Shown here piece after piece: positions 40,916-50,317 of a stretch of 64,000 nt of DNA. The stretch is from NCBI GenBank assembly GCA_008501585.1, contig QQUN01000019.1, forward strand, positions 53,022 to 117,021, given 5' to 3'. Numbering within the stretch: position 1 is the first letter of the stretch; every line of letters begins with the position of its first letter. Made by a program: the position numbers and the translations under genes. The notes under the pieces were generated by a model that saw only the letters and a program-made list of their open reading frames with translations, had not been told where the DNA came from and ran no database searches. The stretch comes from Pseudomonadota bacterium (GTDB lineage Bacteria > Pseudomonadota > Gammaproteobacteria > Burkholderiales > Rhodocyclaceae).

Positions 40916-42730
40916 TTATGTCGCGCTATCCGGCGCGTTGGCTTCCTGCTGTTGCAGCCGCCACATCTGCGCGTAGGCGCCATTGGCGGCCAGCAGGGTC
41001 TGATGCCGGCCACGCTCGATGATGTGGCCCTGGTCGAGGACCAGAATCTCGTCGGCGTGGGCGATGGTCGACAGGCGGTGGGCGATGATCAGCGCGGTGC
41101 GGCCGCGGGCGGCCAGGTCGATCTGGGCCTGGATGGCCTTCTCGGTGCGCGAGTCGAGCGCCGAGGTGGCCTCGTCGAAGATCAGGATCGCCGGGTCCTT
41201 GAGCAGGGCGCGGGCGATGGCCACGCGCTGTTTCTCGCCGCCGGAGAGCTTGAGGCCGCGCTCGCCGACGCGCGCCTCGTAGCCGTCGGGCAGGCGGCTG
41301 ATGAAGTCGGTGAGTTGGGCCGCGGCGGCGGCCTTGTCGATCAGGCCGTCGGCGGCCTCGGGGCGGCCGTACTGGATGTTGTAGCGCAGGGTGTCGTTGA
41401 ACAGCACGGTGTCCTGCGGCACGATGCCGATCGCCTCGCGCAGGCTGTCCTGCTGCAGGTCGCGGATGTCGATGCCATTGACCGTGATGCGCCCGCCGGT
41501 CACGTCGTAGAAGCGGAACAGCAGGCGGGCGAGGGTCGACTTGCCCGAGCCGGAGTGGCCGACCACGGCCACCGTCTTGCCGGCCGGAATCTCGAAGTCG
41601 ACGTCGAAGAGGATCGGTCGGGCCGGATCGTAGGCGAAGCTCACATGCTCGAAGCGCACCGTGGCGTTGTCGGTCGCGAGGCTGCCGGCATCGGGCTTGT
41701 CGGCGATCTCGCGCGGCTGCCCGAGCAGGCCGAACATGCGCTCGATATCGGTCAGCGCCTGGCGGATCTCGCGGTAGATCACGCCGAGGAAATTGAGCGG
41801 GATGTAGAGCTGCAGCATGTAGGCATTGACCAGCACGATGTCGCCGAGCGTCATGGTGCCTTCGACCACGCGGGCCGAGGCCAGCCACAGCATGGTGGTG
41901 ACGGCGACGGCAATGATCGCTGCCTGGCCGATGTTCAGCCCGGACAGCGACAGCTGGTTCTTGATCTGCGCGTCGGCCCACTGGTGCAGCTGCTCGTCGT
42001 AGCGGCGCGCCTCGAATTCCTCGTTGTTGAAGTACTTGACGGTCTCGAAGTTGAGCAGGCTGTCGATGGCGCGCGCGTTGGCCGCCGAGTCGAGTTCATT
42101 CGCCTTGCGCCGCAGGGCCGTGCGCCAGTTGGTGATCTTGACTGTAAACACGATGTACAGCGTGAGCGCGATGGCGGTGATGACCGAGAAGATCGCGTCG
42201 TAGTTCACATAGAGGATGCCGATCACCAGCCCCACCTCGACCAGCGTCGGCAGGATGCTGTACAGCGTGTAGCTGATCAGCGAGCCGATCGAGCGGGTGC
42301 CGCGCTCGATGTCGCGGGTCAGCCCGCCGGTCTGACGCTCGAGGTGGAAGCGCAGCGACAGCGCATGCAGGTGGCGGAACACCTGCAGCGAGATGTTGCG
42401 TACCGCCTGCTGGGTGACGCGGGCGAAGATCAGCTCGCGCAGTTCGGTCAGCATCGAGGTGGAAAAACGCAGCACCCCGTAGGCCACCACCAGCGCCGCC
42501 GGCACCACGATGATGGCCTGCTGCGGCGTGATCGTCATGGCGTCGACCATGTGCTTGAAGACGATCGGCACGCCCACGTTGGCCACCTTGGCGCCGAGCA
42601 GGCAGGCCAGCGCGAAGAACACCCGCCCCTTGTAGCTCCACAGGTAGGGGATCAGCGTCTTGATGGTCTTCAGGTCATGGCGCTCGCCGGTGGCCGGCGC
42701 CGGCAACGCGCCCGAGGGGTGTCGTCGCAT
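40916..42730 (-). CDS. Atm1/HMT-type ABC exporter (fused permease-ATPase)
   Basis: A 604-residue half-transporter with six membrane spans and a C-terminal ATPase: Walker A GHSGSGKST, signature LSGGEKQRVAIARAL and Walker B ILIFDEATSALD. The intracellular NFETVKYFNNEEFEARRYDE block is the signature of Atm1/HMT1-type exporters, which move glutathione conjugates or metal-thiol complexes. It follows the LysE gene by five bases on the same strand. The substrate is not predictable beyond the family. Confidence 0.9.
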   Translation of the reverse strand: MRRHPSGALPAPATGERHDLKTIKTLIPYLWSYKGRVFFALACLLGAKVANVGVPIVFKHMVDAMTITPQQAIIVVPAALVVAYGVLRFSTSMLTELRELIFARVTQQAVRNISLQVFRHLHALSLRFHLERQTGGLTRDIERGTRSIGSLISYTLYSILPTLVEVGLVIGILYVNYDAIFSVITAIALTLYIVFTVKITNWRTALRRKANELDSAANARAIDSLLNFETVKYFNNEEFEARRYDEQLHQWADAQIKNQLSLSGLNIGQAAIIAVAVTTMLWLASARVVEGTMTLGDIVLVNAYMLQLYIPLNFLGVIYREIRQALTDIERMFGLLGQPREIADKPDAGSLATDNATVRFEHVSFAYDPARPILFDVDFEIPAGKTVAVVGHSGSGKSTLARLLFRFYDVTGGRITVNGIDIRDLQQDSLREAIGIVPQDTVLFNDTLRYNIQYGRPEAADGLIDKAAAAAQLTDFISRLPDGYEARVGERGLKLSGGEKQRVAIARALLKDPAILIFDEATSALDSRTEKAIQAQIDLAARGRTALIIAHRLSTIAHADEILVLDQGHIIERGRHQTLLAANGAYAQMWRLQQQEANAPDSAT

Positions 42731-42735
42731 GCGGC

Positions 42736-43371
42736 TCAGCCTTGCGTGTCGTCGAGCACCAGGCGCAGCGCCAGGCCGAGGAAGATCACGCCGGCGATGC
42801 GGTCAAGCCAGGGCGCCACGCCGGGGCGGCGCTTGAGCAGGCGGCCGATGCTGCCGGCCAGGTAGGCCACGGTGCCGAAGACCACCACCGTCTGCGCCAT
42901 GAACACCAGGCCGAGCACCAGCATCTGCAGCGTGGTGCTGCCCGCCTCGGCATGGACGAACTGCGGCATGAAGGCCAGGAAGAACAGCCCGACTTTCGGG
43001 TTGATGGCATTGGCGATGAAACCGCGGCCGACATCCTTGCGCCACGGGCGGGGCGCTGCCGCCTGCGCATCGACGGCCAGCTGGCCACCGCTGCGCAGCG
43101 CCTGCACGCCCAGCCAGGCCAGGTAGGCCGCGCCCGCCAGCTTGAGGGCGGTGAACGCCGCCGGCGAGGCGGCCAGCACCGCGCTGACGCCCAGCGTGGC
43201 CCACAGCACATGCGTAAAACAGCCCAGCGCACAGCCTACCGCGATGCCGAAGCCGGCCATGCGTCCGCGGGCGAGGCTCTGGCCGAGCACCATCAGGTTG
43301 TCGGGGCCGGGGGCGAAGGTGATGATCAGGGCAATGCCGAGGAAGGCAATCAGGGTGTCGGGGCTGGGCAT
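42736..43371 (-). CDS. LysE/RhtB-family amino-acid exporter
   Basis: A 211-residue inner-membrane protein with about six hydrophobic segments and the LysE opening ITFAPGPDNLMVLGQSLARG, followed by AYLAWLGVQALRSGG. The family exports amino acids or homoserine lactones. The ATPase exporter gene begins five bases after its stop, so the two are co-transcribed. Length is typical. Confidence 0.9.
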   Translation of the reverse strand: MPSPDTLIAFLGIALIITFAPGPDNLMVLGQSLARGRMAGFGIAVGCALGCFTHVLWATLGVSAVLAASPAAFTALKLAGAAYLAWLGVQALRSGGQLAVDAQAAAPRPWRKDVGRGFIANAINPKVGLFFLAFMPQFVHAEAGSTTLQMLVLGLVFMAQTVVVFGTVAYLAGSIGRLLKRRPGVAPWLDRIAGVIFLGLALRLVLDDTQG

Positions 43372-43430
43372 GGTGCGGGGCTCGTGGTGGCCATGGATGG
43401 GCCAGTGTACCGGGCAGGCGGGCCGGCGTC

Positions 43431-44120
43431 ATGCATGCTACCGTGCCATCGGGCGCAGCAACGGGAGCCGGACAGGTGGGACATCGGACAGAGACTTTCG
43501 AATGGGCCCTGGTGGCCGTGGTGGTGCTGGCGCTGACGGCGTCGGGCATCGCGCCGCACGACCGCCTGACCTGGTGGATGGAGGTGCTGCCGGTGCTGAT
43601 CGCGCTGCCGATCCTGCTGGCGACGCATCGCCGCTTTCCGCTCACCCGCCTGGTGCTGGCGCTGATCGCCGGCCACGCGCTGATCCTGATCCTCGGCGCG
43701 GCCTACACCTATGCCCGCGTGCCGCTCGGTTTCTGGCTGCAGGAGGTGTTCGACCTGGCGCGCAATCCCTACGACCGCATCGGCCATTTCGTGCAGGGCT
43801 TCGTGCCGGCCCTGGTGGCGCGCGAGCTGCTGATCCGGTTGCAGGTGCTGCGCCGGCCGCGCTGGCTGTTTTTCCTGGTGTGTTGCATCTGCCTGGCCAT
43901 CTCGGCCACCTACGAGCTGATTGAATGGCTGGCCGCGGTGGTCATGGGTGGGGAGGCAGAGGATTTTCTGGGCACCCAGGGCGACCCCTGGGATACCCAG
44001 TCCGACATGGCGCTGGCCTTGCTGGGTGCCGCACTGGCCCAACTGGGGCTGGCCCGCTGGCACGACCGCTGTCTCAGGCGCCTGCCGTCGGCGGGTGTTC
44101 GCGCAGCGGCAGGCGGATAA
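43431..44120 (+). CDS. DUF2238 (YjdF-like) membrane protein
   Basis: A 229-residue protein with about six hydrophobic segments and the DUF2238 hallmarks NPYDRIGHFVQGFVPALVAR and ISATYELIEWLAA followed by DFLGTQGDPWDTQSDM. Function unknown. Its last 47 bases overlap the 3' end of the convergent sensor kinase gene, which is unusual and may create antisense interference. Confidence 0.88.
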   Translation: MHATVPSGAATGAGQVGHRTETFEWALVAVVVLALTASGIAPHDRLTWWMEVLPVLIALPILLATHRRFPLTRLVLALIAGHALILILGAAYTYARVPLGFWLQEVFDLARNPYDRIGHFVQGFVPALVARELLIRLQVLRRPRWLFFLVCCICLAISATYELIEWLAAVVMGGEAEDFLGTQGDPWDTQSDMALALLGAALAQLGLARWHDRCLRRLPSAGVRAAAGG

Positions 44121-45387
44121 GCATGTCCAGGCCGCCGCCCGCGCGCTGCCGGGCGGTGATCTGGCCGCCGTGGGCGGCGAGGGCGCGACGGGCGATGGCC
44201 AGGCCGAGGCCGAAGCCCGGCGCGTTGCCATCGGTGCCGCAGCGGTGGAAGGGTTCGAAGATGGCGTCGAGGTCCTCGGCCGGCACGCCCGGCCCGCGGT
44301 CGGCCACGCGCAGTTCGAGGGCGTCGGCCGTGTGGGTGAGGTGGACCTCGACCTCGGTGCCGGCGGCGGTGTATTTCACCGCGTTGCGAATCACGTTCTC
44401 GAAGGCGCGATGGATCAGTTCCGACTGGCCCCAGGTCCAGCATTCGCCCTCGCCGCTGAAGGCCAGCTGCCGTCCCTGTGCCTCGGCCTCGAAGCGTGCA
44501 TCGTCGGCGATGCCGGCGATCAGCTCGACCAGTTCGAGGCGCTCGGATCGCCCGGCCGCGCCGGCTTCGAGGCGCGACAGGGTCAGCAACTCGCCCACCA
44601 GTGTGTCGAGCCGGGCAGATTCGCGCTCGATGCGTTCGAGCATCACCTCGTGTTGTTCGGGGTTCTGGCGCCCCAGGCCGATTGCGGCCTGCATGCGCGC
44701 CAGGGGGGAGCGCAGTTCATGTGACACGTCATGCAGCAGGCGGCGCTGGGCGCCGATCTGGGCCTGCAGGCGGGCGGCCATGTGGTCGAAGTCGTGGCCG
44801 AGGTCGGCGATCTCGTCGCGCCGCCCGCCCATCAGCGGTGCCACCCGCGTATCCAGGGCGCCGCCGGCGGTGGCGTCGAAGGCGCGCTTGAGCAGGCGGA
44901 TGGGCTTGGCCACATACCAGGCCAGCAAGGCACTGAAAATCAGGCTGGCCAGCACGATGGTGGAGATGGGCACCCACAGCGGTGGTGGCTTGCGCTTGCC
45001 GCCGAAACCGTGGGTGGGCGGTGGGGGCAGGGCGCTGAGCGTAAAGGCGGTGCCGTCGCCTGAGCGAACCTGCCGGCTGTGTTCGACGGGGGTCGGCGGC
45101 AGCGGGCGGTCGAGCAGCTCGCGGCCATCGGGGCCGACCACCAGCACGGCCGGCCCGCCGCGGTGCGGGCGGCGCATCAGGAACTGGCGCGCGGCAGGTT
45201 CGCCACCGTGGAGCAGCACCGACTCGACGGTGTCGAGTGCGATGTTCGCCCGGTAGGCGGCGACTTCGCTGCGCGCGTCCGCCTCGTCGGCGCTGCGGTA
45301 GAGCCAGACCGCGGTGCCGACGGTGACGACCGACAGCACCAGCGTCAGCCACAGTGCGACAAAGGATTTCCAGAACAGCCGTCCCAT
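44074..45387 (-). CDS. sensor histidine kinase, CpxA-like
   Basis: A 437-residue kinase. Transmembrane segments lie at about 8-30 and 140-165 with a periplasmic sensor between them (ANIALDTVESVLLHGGEP). Then come a HAMP region, the H-box HDVSHELRSP (phospho-His223), and N and G boxes (FENVIRNAVKYT and FGLGLAIARRAL). Gene order with an OmpR-type regulator and a divergent CpxP-like gene identifies a Cpx-type envelope-stress pair. ATG 45387 lies four bases before the regulator stop. Its 3' end overlaps the convergent DUF2238 gene. Confidence 0.9.
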   Translation of the reverse strand: MGRLFWKSFVALWLTLVLSVVTVGTAVWLYRSADEADARSEVAAYRANIALDTVESVLLHGGEPAARQFLMRRPHRGGPAVLVVGPDGRELLDRPLPPTPVEHSRQVRSGDGTAFTLSALPPPPTHGFGGKRKPPPLWVPISTIVLASLIFSALLAWYVAKPIRLLKRAFDATAGGALDTRVAPLMGGRRDEIADLGHDFDHMAARLQAQIGAQRRLLHDVSHELRSPLARMQAAIGLGRQNPEQHEVMLERIERESARLDTLVGELLTLSRLEAGAAGRSERLELVELIAGIADDARFEAEAQGRQLAFSGEGECWTWGQSELIHRAFENVIRNAVKYTAAGTEVEVHLTHTADALELRVADRGPGVPAEDLDAIFEPFHRCGTDGNAPGFGLGLAIARRALAAHGGQITARQRAGGGLDMLIRLPLREHPPTAGA

Positions 45388-45391
45388 CGCG

Positions 45392-46081
45392 TCACTCCCG
45401 CACGAACTGGTAGCCCTGGCCGCGCACGGTCTGGATCCATGAGCGGCCGTCGTCGCGCGGCGCCAGCTTGTGGCGCAGGCTGCTGACGTGGACATCCACG
45501 CTGCGGTCGAAGCGCGCCAGTGGGCGGCCGAGCGCTTTCTCCGACAGGGTGTTCTTGCTCACCACCTGGCCGGCGGCGCTGACCAGCACCTCCAGCAGGG
45601 TGAATTCGGTGCTCGTCAGCACCAGCGGCTCGCCGGCCCACTGCGCCTCGCGGCGGGCGGGCCACATCCGCAAGGGGCCGACCGACAGCTCGTCGCTGCG
45701 GGCGGCCGGGGTCTCCGGCGTATCGGTCCGGCGCAGGATGGCGCGCAGGCGGGCGACCAGTTCGCGCGGGCTGCACGGTTTGGGGACGTAGTCGTCGGCC
45801 CCCAGCTCCAGGCCGACGATACGGTCCACATCGTCGCCGCGGGCGGTGAGCATCAGCACCGGTATGCGACTCTCCTGGCGAATGCGGCGCAGCGCGTCCA
45901 CACCATTGAGGCGCGGCATCATGACATCGAGCACCGCGATGGCGTACTGGCCGGTCAAGGCTTCGGCCACGCCGGCTTCGCCGTCGCTCACGGTGGTCGC
46001 CTCGAAGCCCTCCTGTCCGAGGTACTCCTTGAGCATGGTGGAAAGTTCGAGGTCGTCATCGACCAGCAGCACGCGTGTCAT
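45392..46081 (-). CDS. OmpR-type response regulator, CpxR-like
   Basis: A 229-residue regulator with a receiver domain (Asp9/Asp10 acidic pair, phospho-acceptor Asp52 in LDVMMP, Lys in KPCSP) and an OmpR/PhoB winged helix (VLTSTEFTLLEVLVSAAGQV, then SVDVHVSSLRHKL). Paired with the kinase four bases downstream and divergent from a CpxP-like gene. The upstream gap contains TTTAC repeats that read GTAAA-N5-GTAAA on the minus strand, the CpxR box, so autoregulation is likely. Confidence 0.93.
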   Translation of the reverse strand: MTRVLLVDDDLELSTMLKEYLGQEGFEATTVSDGEAGVAEALTGQYAIAVLDVMMPRLNGVDALRRIRQESRIPVLMLTARGDDVDRIVGLELGADDYVPKPCSPRELVARLRAILRRTDTPETPAARSDELSVGPLRMWPARREAQWAGEPLVLTSTEFTLLEVLVSAAGQVVSKNTLSEKALGRPLARFDRSVDVHVSSLRHKLAPRDDGRSWIQTVRGQGYQFVRE

Positions 46082-46147
46082 TGCGCCTCCGCGGGGCAGG
46101 GTTTCATGGTCGCCATGATACGGCGGTGCGTGCGCTCGGCGGCGGCC

Positions 46148-46193
46148 TTTACCGTGCTTTACCTGTCTTTACCCCGGCCTGACCGTGCTTTAC
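46148..46193. promoter_or_regulatory. CpxR box array (GTAAA-N5-GTAAA)
   Basis: TTTAC occurs at 46148, 46158 and 46168, an exact 10-base period, and again at 46189. On the minus strand this is three consecutive GTAAA half-sites with five-base spacers, the consensus CpxR operator in duplicate, plus one more half-site. It lies in the gap between the divergent cpxR- and cpxP-like genes. Confidence 0.85.
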
Positions 46194-46271
46194 GGACCGC
46201 GGCGCGACACTGCAGTCGTCGGTGGCGGGCAATGTGCCCCACCGGATCCCGGACGACACAAGGAGATGATG

Positions 46272-46796
46272 ATGAAAACTCGCACCAAGATTCTGAGCGC
46301 TTTTCTGGTGGCCAGCAGCCTGGCCCTCGCCGTCCCGCTGACGGCGCAGGCCGAGCGGGGTATGGGCGGCTGCGGTGGCCCGGTGGCCATGCACAAGGGC
46401 GGCGGCATGGAGGGGCCGGGCCGTGACGGCATGATGCGCCAATTGCGCGGGCTCGATCTCAGCGAAGCGCAGCGTGACCAGATCTTTGAACTCAAGCATG
46501 CCCAGATGCCGAAGATGCGCGAACAGATGAAAGTCGTGCGCGGCCTGCGCGACCAGTTGCGCGATGCCGCAACGGCTGACGCCTACGACGCCGCCAAGGT
46601 CAAGGCGCTGACCGAGCAGCAGGCCGACGCGATGGCCAGCATGATGCAGATGCGCCTGGCGCACGAACACGCGGTCTTCCAGGTGTTGACGCCCGAGCAG
46701 CGCGAAACACTGAGCAAGCGCCGGGATGCGCGCAGCGACATGCGCAAGGGCGAGGGGCGCGGCATGATGCGCGGGGGGCCGGACGCGGACGTCTGA
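46272..46796 (+). CDS. CpxP/Spy-family periplasmic protein
   Basis: A 174-residue periplasmic helical protein with signal peptide (AQA near residue 26) and two LTxxQ-type motifs: LDLSEAQRDQIFEL at about 61-74 and LTPEQRETLSKRRD near the C-terminus. Rich in Met and Arg, with a Gly/Met stretch after the signal. CpxP/Spy proteins act as chaperones and as CpxA inhibitors. AAGGAG is followed by three in-frame ATGs (46266, 46269, 46272); the third gives the best spacing. Divergent from cpxR-like and sharing the CpxR boxes. Confidence 0.87.
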   Translation: MKTRTKILSAFLVASSLALAVPLTAQAERGMGGCGGPVAMHKGGGMEGPGRDGMMRQLRGLDLSEAQRDQIFELKHAQMPKMREQMKVVRGLRDQLRDAATADAYDAAKVKALTEQQADAMASMMQMRLAHEHAVFQVLTPEQRETLSKRRDARSDMRKGEGRGMMRGGPDADV

Positions 46797-46822
46797 GTTC
46801 GATCCGGACGACGGGAAACCAC

Positions 46823-46845
46823 GGGGCGCGCAGGCGCCCCTTTTT
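46823..46845 (+). terminator. intrinsic terminator of the CpxP-like gene
   Basis: GGGGCGC pairs with GCGCCCC, loop GCAG, followed by five T residues, 27 bases after the stop codon. Confidence 0.85.
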
Positions 46846-46955
46846 GCGTCCACCCGTCGCCGGGGCCGGCGCCTGGCGGCTGGAATATTGCGCTGCATCA
46901 ACGACTTGTGCTGCACCGCTCATTGCTATTTGCGGAGGGGGAACCTAGAAAACAG

Positions 46956-47000
46956 TTGACATCGTTTTAGCAGAACGTATGATTCAAACGAACGTTTGAA
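46956..47000 (+). promoter_or_regulatory. sigma-70 promoter with overlapping PsrA/FadR-like operator
   Basis: TTGACA (46956-46961) and TATGAT (46978-46983) with a 16-base spacer form a near-consensus promoter. The palindrome TTCAAACG-AA-CGTTTGAA (46983-47000) covers the expected start site. It contains CAAAC-N4-GTTTG, the PsrA motif of Pseudomonas. The same core lies at 57318 and 61250. Confidence 0.85.
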
Positions 47001-47069
47001 CAGGATTGCGTCCTTGCGATAGCGATGATCTGCCCCATGACACAACAAGAACGAAGGAGCGTGATCCCC

Positions 47070-47762
47070 ATGAGCGAGGCAACGGCAAAGCAGGGTCCGG
47101 ATACCCGGGCGCGCATTCTGGATGCGGCGGAGGTGCTCTTCATGACGCATGGCTTCGAGGCCACCTCGATGCGCATGATCACCGGCCAGGCGGGTGTCAA
47201 TCTGGCGGCGGTGAACTACCACTTCGGCAGCAAGGATGCGCTGATTCAGGAGGTGTTTCGCCGCCGGCTGACGGAATTGAACCGTGACCGCCTGGCGGCC
47301 CTGGAGGCGGAAGAGGCCGTTGCGGGCGGTGCGCCGCTCAAGCCGAGCAAGATCGTGGCCGCCTTCTTCGGCGTGTCGCTGAAGATGACGGCGGACACGA
47401 CGCATGGGGGGGCGACCTTCATGCGTTTGCTGGGCCGGACCTACACCGAGCCGAACGAGTTCGTGCGCCAGTTTCTGGCCGAGGAGTATGCCGAGGTAGT
47501 GCAGCGCTTCATGGATGCGCTGTACCGGGCGCTGCCCGACGTGCCGCGCGAGGAAATCCTGTGGCGCTTCCATTTCATGATGGGCGCCATGTCCTACGCG
47601 ATCGCGGGAACCGATGCGCTCAAGTTGTTTGCCGGGGACTTCGATGACGAAGACCCCACGCGGTTGATGCCGCGACTGATGTCCTTCCTGCTCGGGGGCC
47701 TGCGGGCCCCGCTGCCGGAAGAAGTGATCGAGTCACGAACGATCCGCCGCGACGCGGCGTGA
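47070..47762 (+). CDS. TetR-family regulator of fatty-acid degradation (PsrA-like)
   Basis: A 230-residue regulator. The N-terminal helix-turn-helix has ARILDAAEVLFMTHGFEATS and GQAGVNLAAVNYHFGSKDAL; the C-terminal ligand domain is about 75-230. It leads the operon containing fadE, thiolase, DegV, FadJ-like and YciA genes, and a palindromic operator covers its own promoter, so acyl-CoA- or fatty-acid-responsive repression is likely. ATG 47070 has AAGGAG ten bases upstream; an ATG at 47037 is a less likely alternative. Homologous to the TetR at 56585. Confidence 0.9.
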   Translation: MSEATAKQGPDTRARILDAAEVLFMTHGFEATSMRMITGQAGVNLAAVNYHFGSKDALIQEVFRRRLTELNRDRLAALEAEEAVAGGAPLKPSKIVAAFFGVSLKMTADTTHGGATFMRLLGRTYTEPNEFVRQFLAEEYAEVVQRFMDALYRALPDVPREEILWRFHFMMGAMSYAIAGTDALKLFAGDFDDEDPTRLMPRLMSFLLGGLRAPLPEEVIESRTIRRDAA

Positions 47763-47819
47763 TGGCCCGGGTGTGAGCGCGCAGCAGAACGCGACGCACC
47801 CCACGAGGAGACGTAGCAC

Positions 47820-50306
47820 ATGATCTGGTTTTTTCTGTCCCTCCCTCCCTTGGCAGGTGCGCTCGCCTACGGGCGAGCGCCATTTTTTGCCTGGTTTGTG
47901 GCAGGGCTGATCTGGTTGTCCGGGCTGGCCTGGGTCGGTGGCTGGCCGGTTGGCGCGGCGCTGCTGATGCTGGTGCTCTATGTGGCGATCATGGGGGTGT
48001 TCCTCGTCCCGTCGCTGCGCAAGTCGTGGATCAGCGGGCCGATTCTCAGCGCCTTCCGCAAGGCGCTGCCCTCGATGTCGCAGACCGAGAAGGACGCGCT
48101 CGAGGCCGGGTCCGTGTGGTGGGAAGGTGAGCTGTTTGCCGGCGCGCCGGACTGGCGCAAGCTGCAGGCCTATCCGTGGCCCAAGCTCTCCGGCGAGGAG
48201 CAGCAGTTTCTCGATGTGCAGACCACCGAACTGTGCCGCCTGACCGATGAGTGGGAAAGCACCCAGAAGCAGGATCTGCCGCAGGGGGTGTGGGACTACA
48301 TCAAGACCGAGGGCTTCCTGGGCATGATCATCCCCAAGGAATACGGCGGCAAGGGCTTCTCGGCCTACGCTCACTCGCAGGTGGTGACCAAGCTGTCCAC
48401 CCGCTCGTCGGCCGCTGCGGTGACGGTGATGGTGCCCAACTCGCTCGGCCCGGCCGAACTGCTGCTGCACTACGGCACGCCGGAGCAGAAAAACCACTAC
48501 CTGCCGCGCCTAGCCAAGGGGCAGGAGATCCCCGCCTTCGCGCTGACCAGCCCGTGGGCCGGTTCCGACGCGGCCTCGATTCCCGATGCCGGCGTGGTCT
48601 GCAAGGGCATGTGGCAGGGCGAGGAAGTGCTCGGTGTGCGCGTGTCCTTCGACAAGCGCTACATCACGCTGGCCCCGGTGTGCACCGTGTTCGGCCTGGC
48701 CTTCCGCATGTTCGACCCGGACCATCTGCTCGGCGAGACCGAAGACGTCGGCATCACCTGCGCGCTGGTGCCGTGGAACCACCCGGGCGTGGATATCGGC
48801 CGCCGCCACTTCCCGCTCAACGCGGTGTGGATGAACGGCCCGATCCGCGGCCAGGACGTGTTCATGCCGCTGGACTTCATCATCGGCGGCCCGAAGATGG
48901 CTGGCCAGGGCTGGCGCATGCTGATGGAGTGCCTCGCCGCCGGGCGCTCGATCTCGCTGCCAGGCTCCAACACCGGCATGCAGAAGCTCACCGCGCGCGC
49001 CGTCGGCGCCTATGCCCGTGTGCGCTACCAGTTCAAGACCGCCATCGGCCGTTTCGAGGGCGTGGAAGAGGCGCTGACCCGAATCGGCGCCAACACCTAC
49101 CTGTCCGATGCTGCGCGGGCGCTCACTGCCAGCGCGATCGACTTGGGCGAGAAGCCCTCGGTGGTGTCGGCGATCGTCAAATACCATGTCACCGAGCGCG
49201 CCCGCCAGACGGTGAATGACGGCATGGACGTGATCGGCGGCAAGGGCATCTGCCTCGGTCCGCAGAACTTCCTCGGCCGTGCCTACCAGCAGATTCCGGT
49301 CGGCATCACGGTGGAAGGCGCGAACATCCTGACGCGCAGCCTGATCCTCTTCGGCCAGGGCGCGATCCGCTGCCATCCGTATGTGCTCAAGGAAATGCAC
49401 GCGGCGCAGGCCAACGACCTGGAGACCTTCGACAAGGCCTTCTGGGGCCACATCGGCTACACCGTCAGCAACATCGCGCGGGCGCTGGTGATGGGCCTGA
49501 CCGGCTCGCACTTCGTCAAGGTGCCCGACAACGTCGCGCCGGAAACCCGCCGTTACTACCAGCAATTGACGCGCTATTCGGCCGCCTTTGCCTTCCTGTC
49601 CGACATCTCGATGGGCACCATGGGCGGCGCGCTCAAGCGCAAGGAGAAGCTGTCGGCGCGCCTGGGCGACATCCTGTCGCTGATGTACCTGGTCTCCGCC
49701 ACGCTCAAGCGCTACGAGGCCGAAGGCCGTCAGGCCGAGGATGCGCCGCTGATGCACTGGGCGGTGTGGGACGCGATGTTCAAGATCCAGAACGCCTTCG
49801 AGGGCGTGATCGCCAACTTCCCCAACAAGCTCTTCGCGGCCTTCCTGCGCCGGGTGGTGGTGTTCCCGATCGGCCGCCCCTACGTGGTGCCGTCCGACAA
49901 GCTCGGCCATGACGTGGCCAAGCTGCTGATCGAGCCGTCGGCCACGCGCGACCGGCTGGTGGCCGACTCCTACGTGGGTACCGACCTCGAAGACCCGGTC
50001 GCCGCGCTCGAAGCCGCGCTGCTGGCCACGGTCGAGGCCGAGCCGATCGAGCAAAAGGTGCGCCGTGCGATCAAGTCGGGGCAGTTCGCGCCCGGCCTGC
50101 TCATCGGCGGCGGTGTCGATGCGCTCTACACCAAGGCGCTAGAGGCGCGGGTCATTACCGATGTCGAATACGCCACCATCCGCCGCCGCGGCGAGCTGCG
50201 CGACAAGGTGATCCGCGTCGATGACTTCGAATACGACTTCGGCCTGCGCGAGGCGCTCGAAGACGTCACCCCTGAAGACCAGAACGCACGCCGCAAGGCC
50301 GCGTGA
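47820..50306 (+). CDS. fadE: acyl-CoA dehydrogenase FadE
   Basis: An 828-residue membrane-associated FadE, first oxidation step of fatty-acid beta-oxidation. Two or three hydrophobic segments occupy residues 1-68, followed by the dehydrogenase fold from about 95: GFLGMIIPKEYGGKGFSAYA, FALTSPWAGSDAAS for FAD/substrate binding, and DGMDVIGGKGICLGP. The C-terminal DUF1974 extension is present (about 530-800). Length is as in gammaproteobacterial FadE. It lies 57 bases after the TetR gene and 11 before the thiolase gene, as part of one operon. Confidence 0.95.
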   Translation: MIWFFLSLPPLAGALAYGRAPFFAWFVAGLIWLSGLAWVGGWPVGAALLMLVLYVAIMGVFLVPSLRKSWISGPILSAFRKALPSMSQTEKDALEAGSVWWEGELFAGAPDWRKLQAYPWPKLSGEEQQFLDVQTTELCRLTDEWESTQKQDLPQGVWDYIKTEGFLGMIIPKEYGGKGFSAYAHSQVVTKLSTRSSAAAVTVMVPNSLGPAELLLHYGTPEQKNHYLPRLAKGQEIPAFALTSPWAGSDAASIPDAGVVCKGMWQGEEVLGVRVSFDKRYITLAPVCTVFGLAFRMFDPDHLLGETEDVGITCALVPWNHPGVDIGRRHFPLNAVWMNGPIRGQDVFMPLDFIIGGPKMAGQGWRMLMECLAAGRSISLPGSNTGMQKLTARAVGAYARVRYQFKTAIGRFEGVEEALTRIGANTYLSDAARALTASAIDLGEKPSVVSAIVKYHVTERARQTVNDGMDVIGGKGICLGPQNFLGRAYQQIPVGITVEGANILTRSLILFGQGAIRCHPYVLKEMHAAQANDLETFDKAFWGHIGYTVSNIARALVMGLTGSHFVKVPDNVAPETRRYYQQLTRYSAAFAFLSDISMGTMGGALKRKEKLSARLGDILSLMYLVSATLKRYEAEGRQAEDAPLMHWAVWDAMFKIQNAFEGVIANFPNKLFAAFLRRVVVFPIGRPYVVPSDKLGHDVAKLLIEPSATRDRLVADSYVGTDLEDPVAALEAALLATVEAEPIEQKVRRAIKSGQFAPGLLIGGGVDALYTKALEARVITDVEYATIRRRGELRDKVIRVDDFEYDFGLREALEDVTPEDQNARRKAA

Positions 50307-50317
50307 GGGCCCCCGCC

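Noticed and set aside
40952..42865. 637-codon plus-strand frame antisense to the ABC exporter
   Set aside because: Shadow of a conserved ATPase; its sequence has only biased composition.
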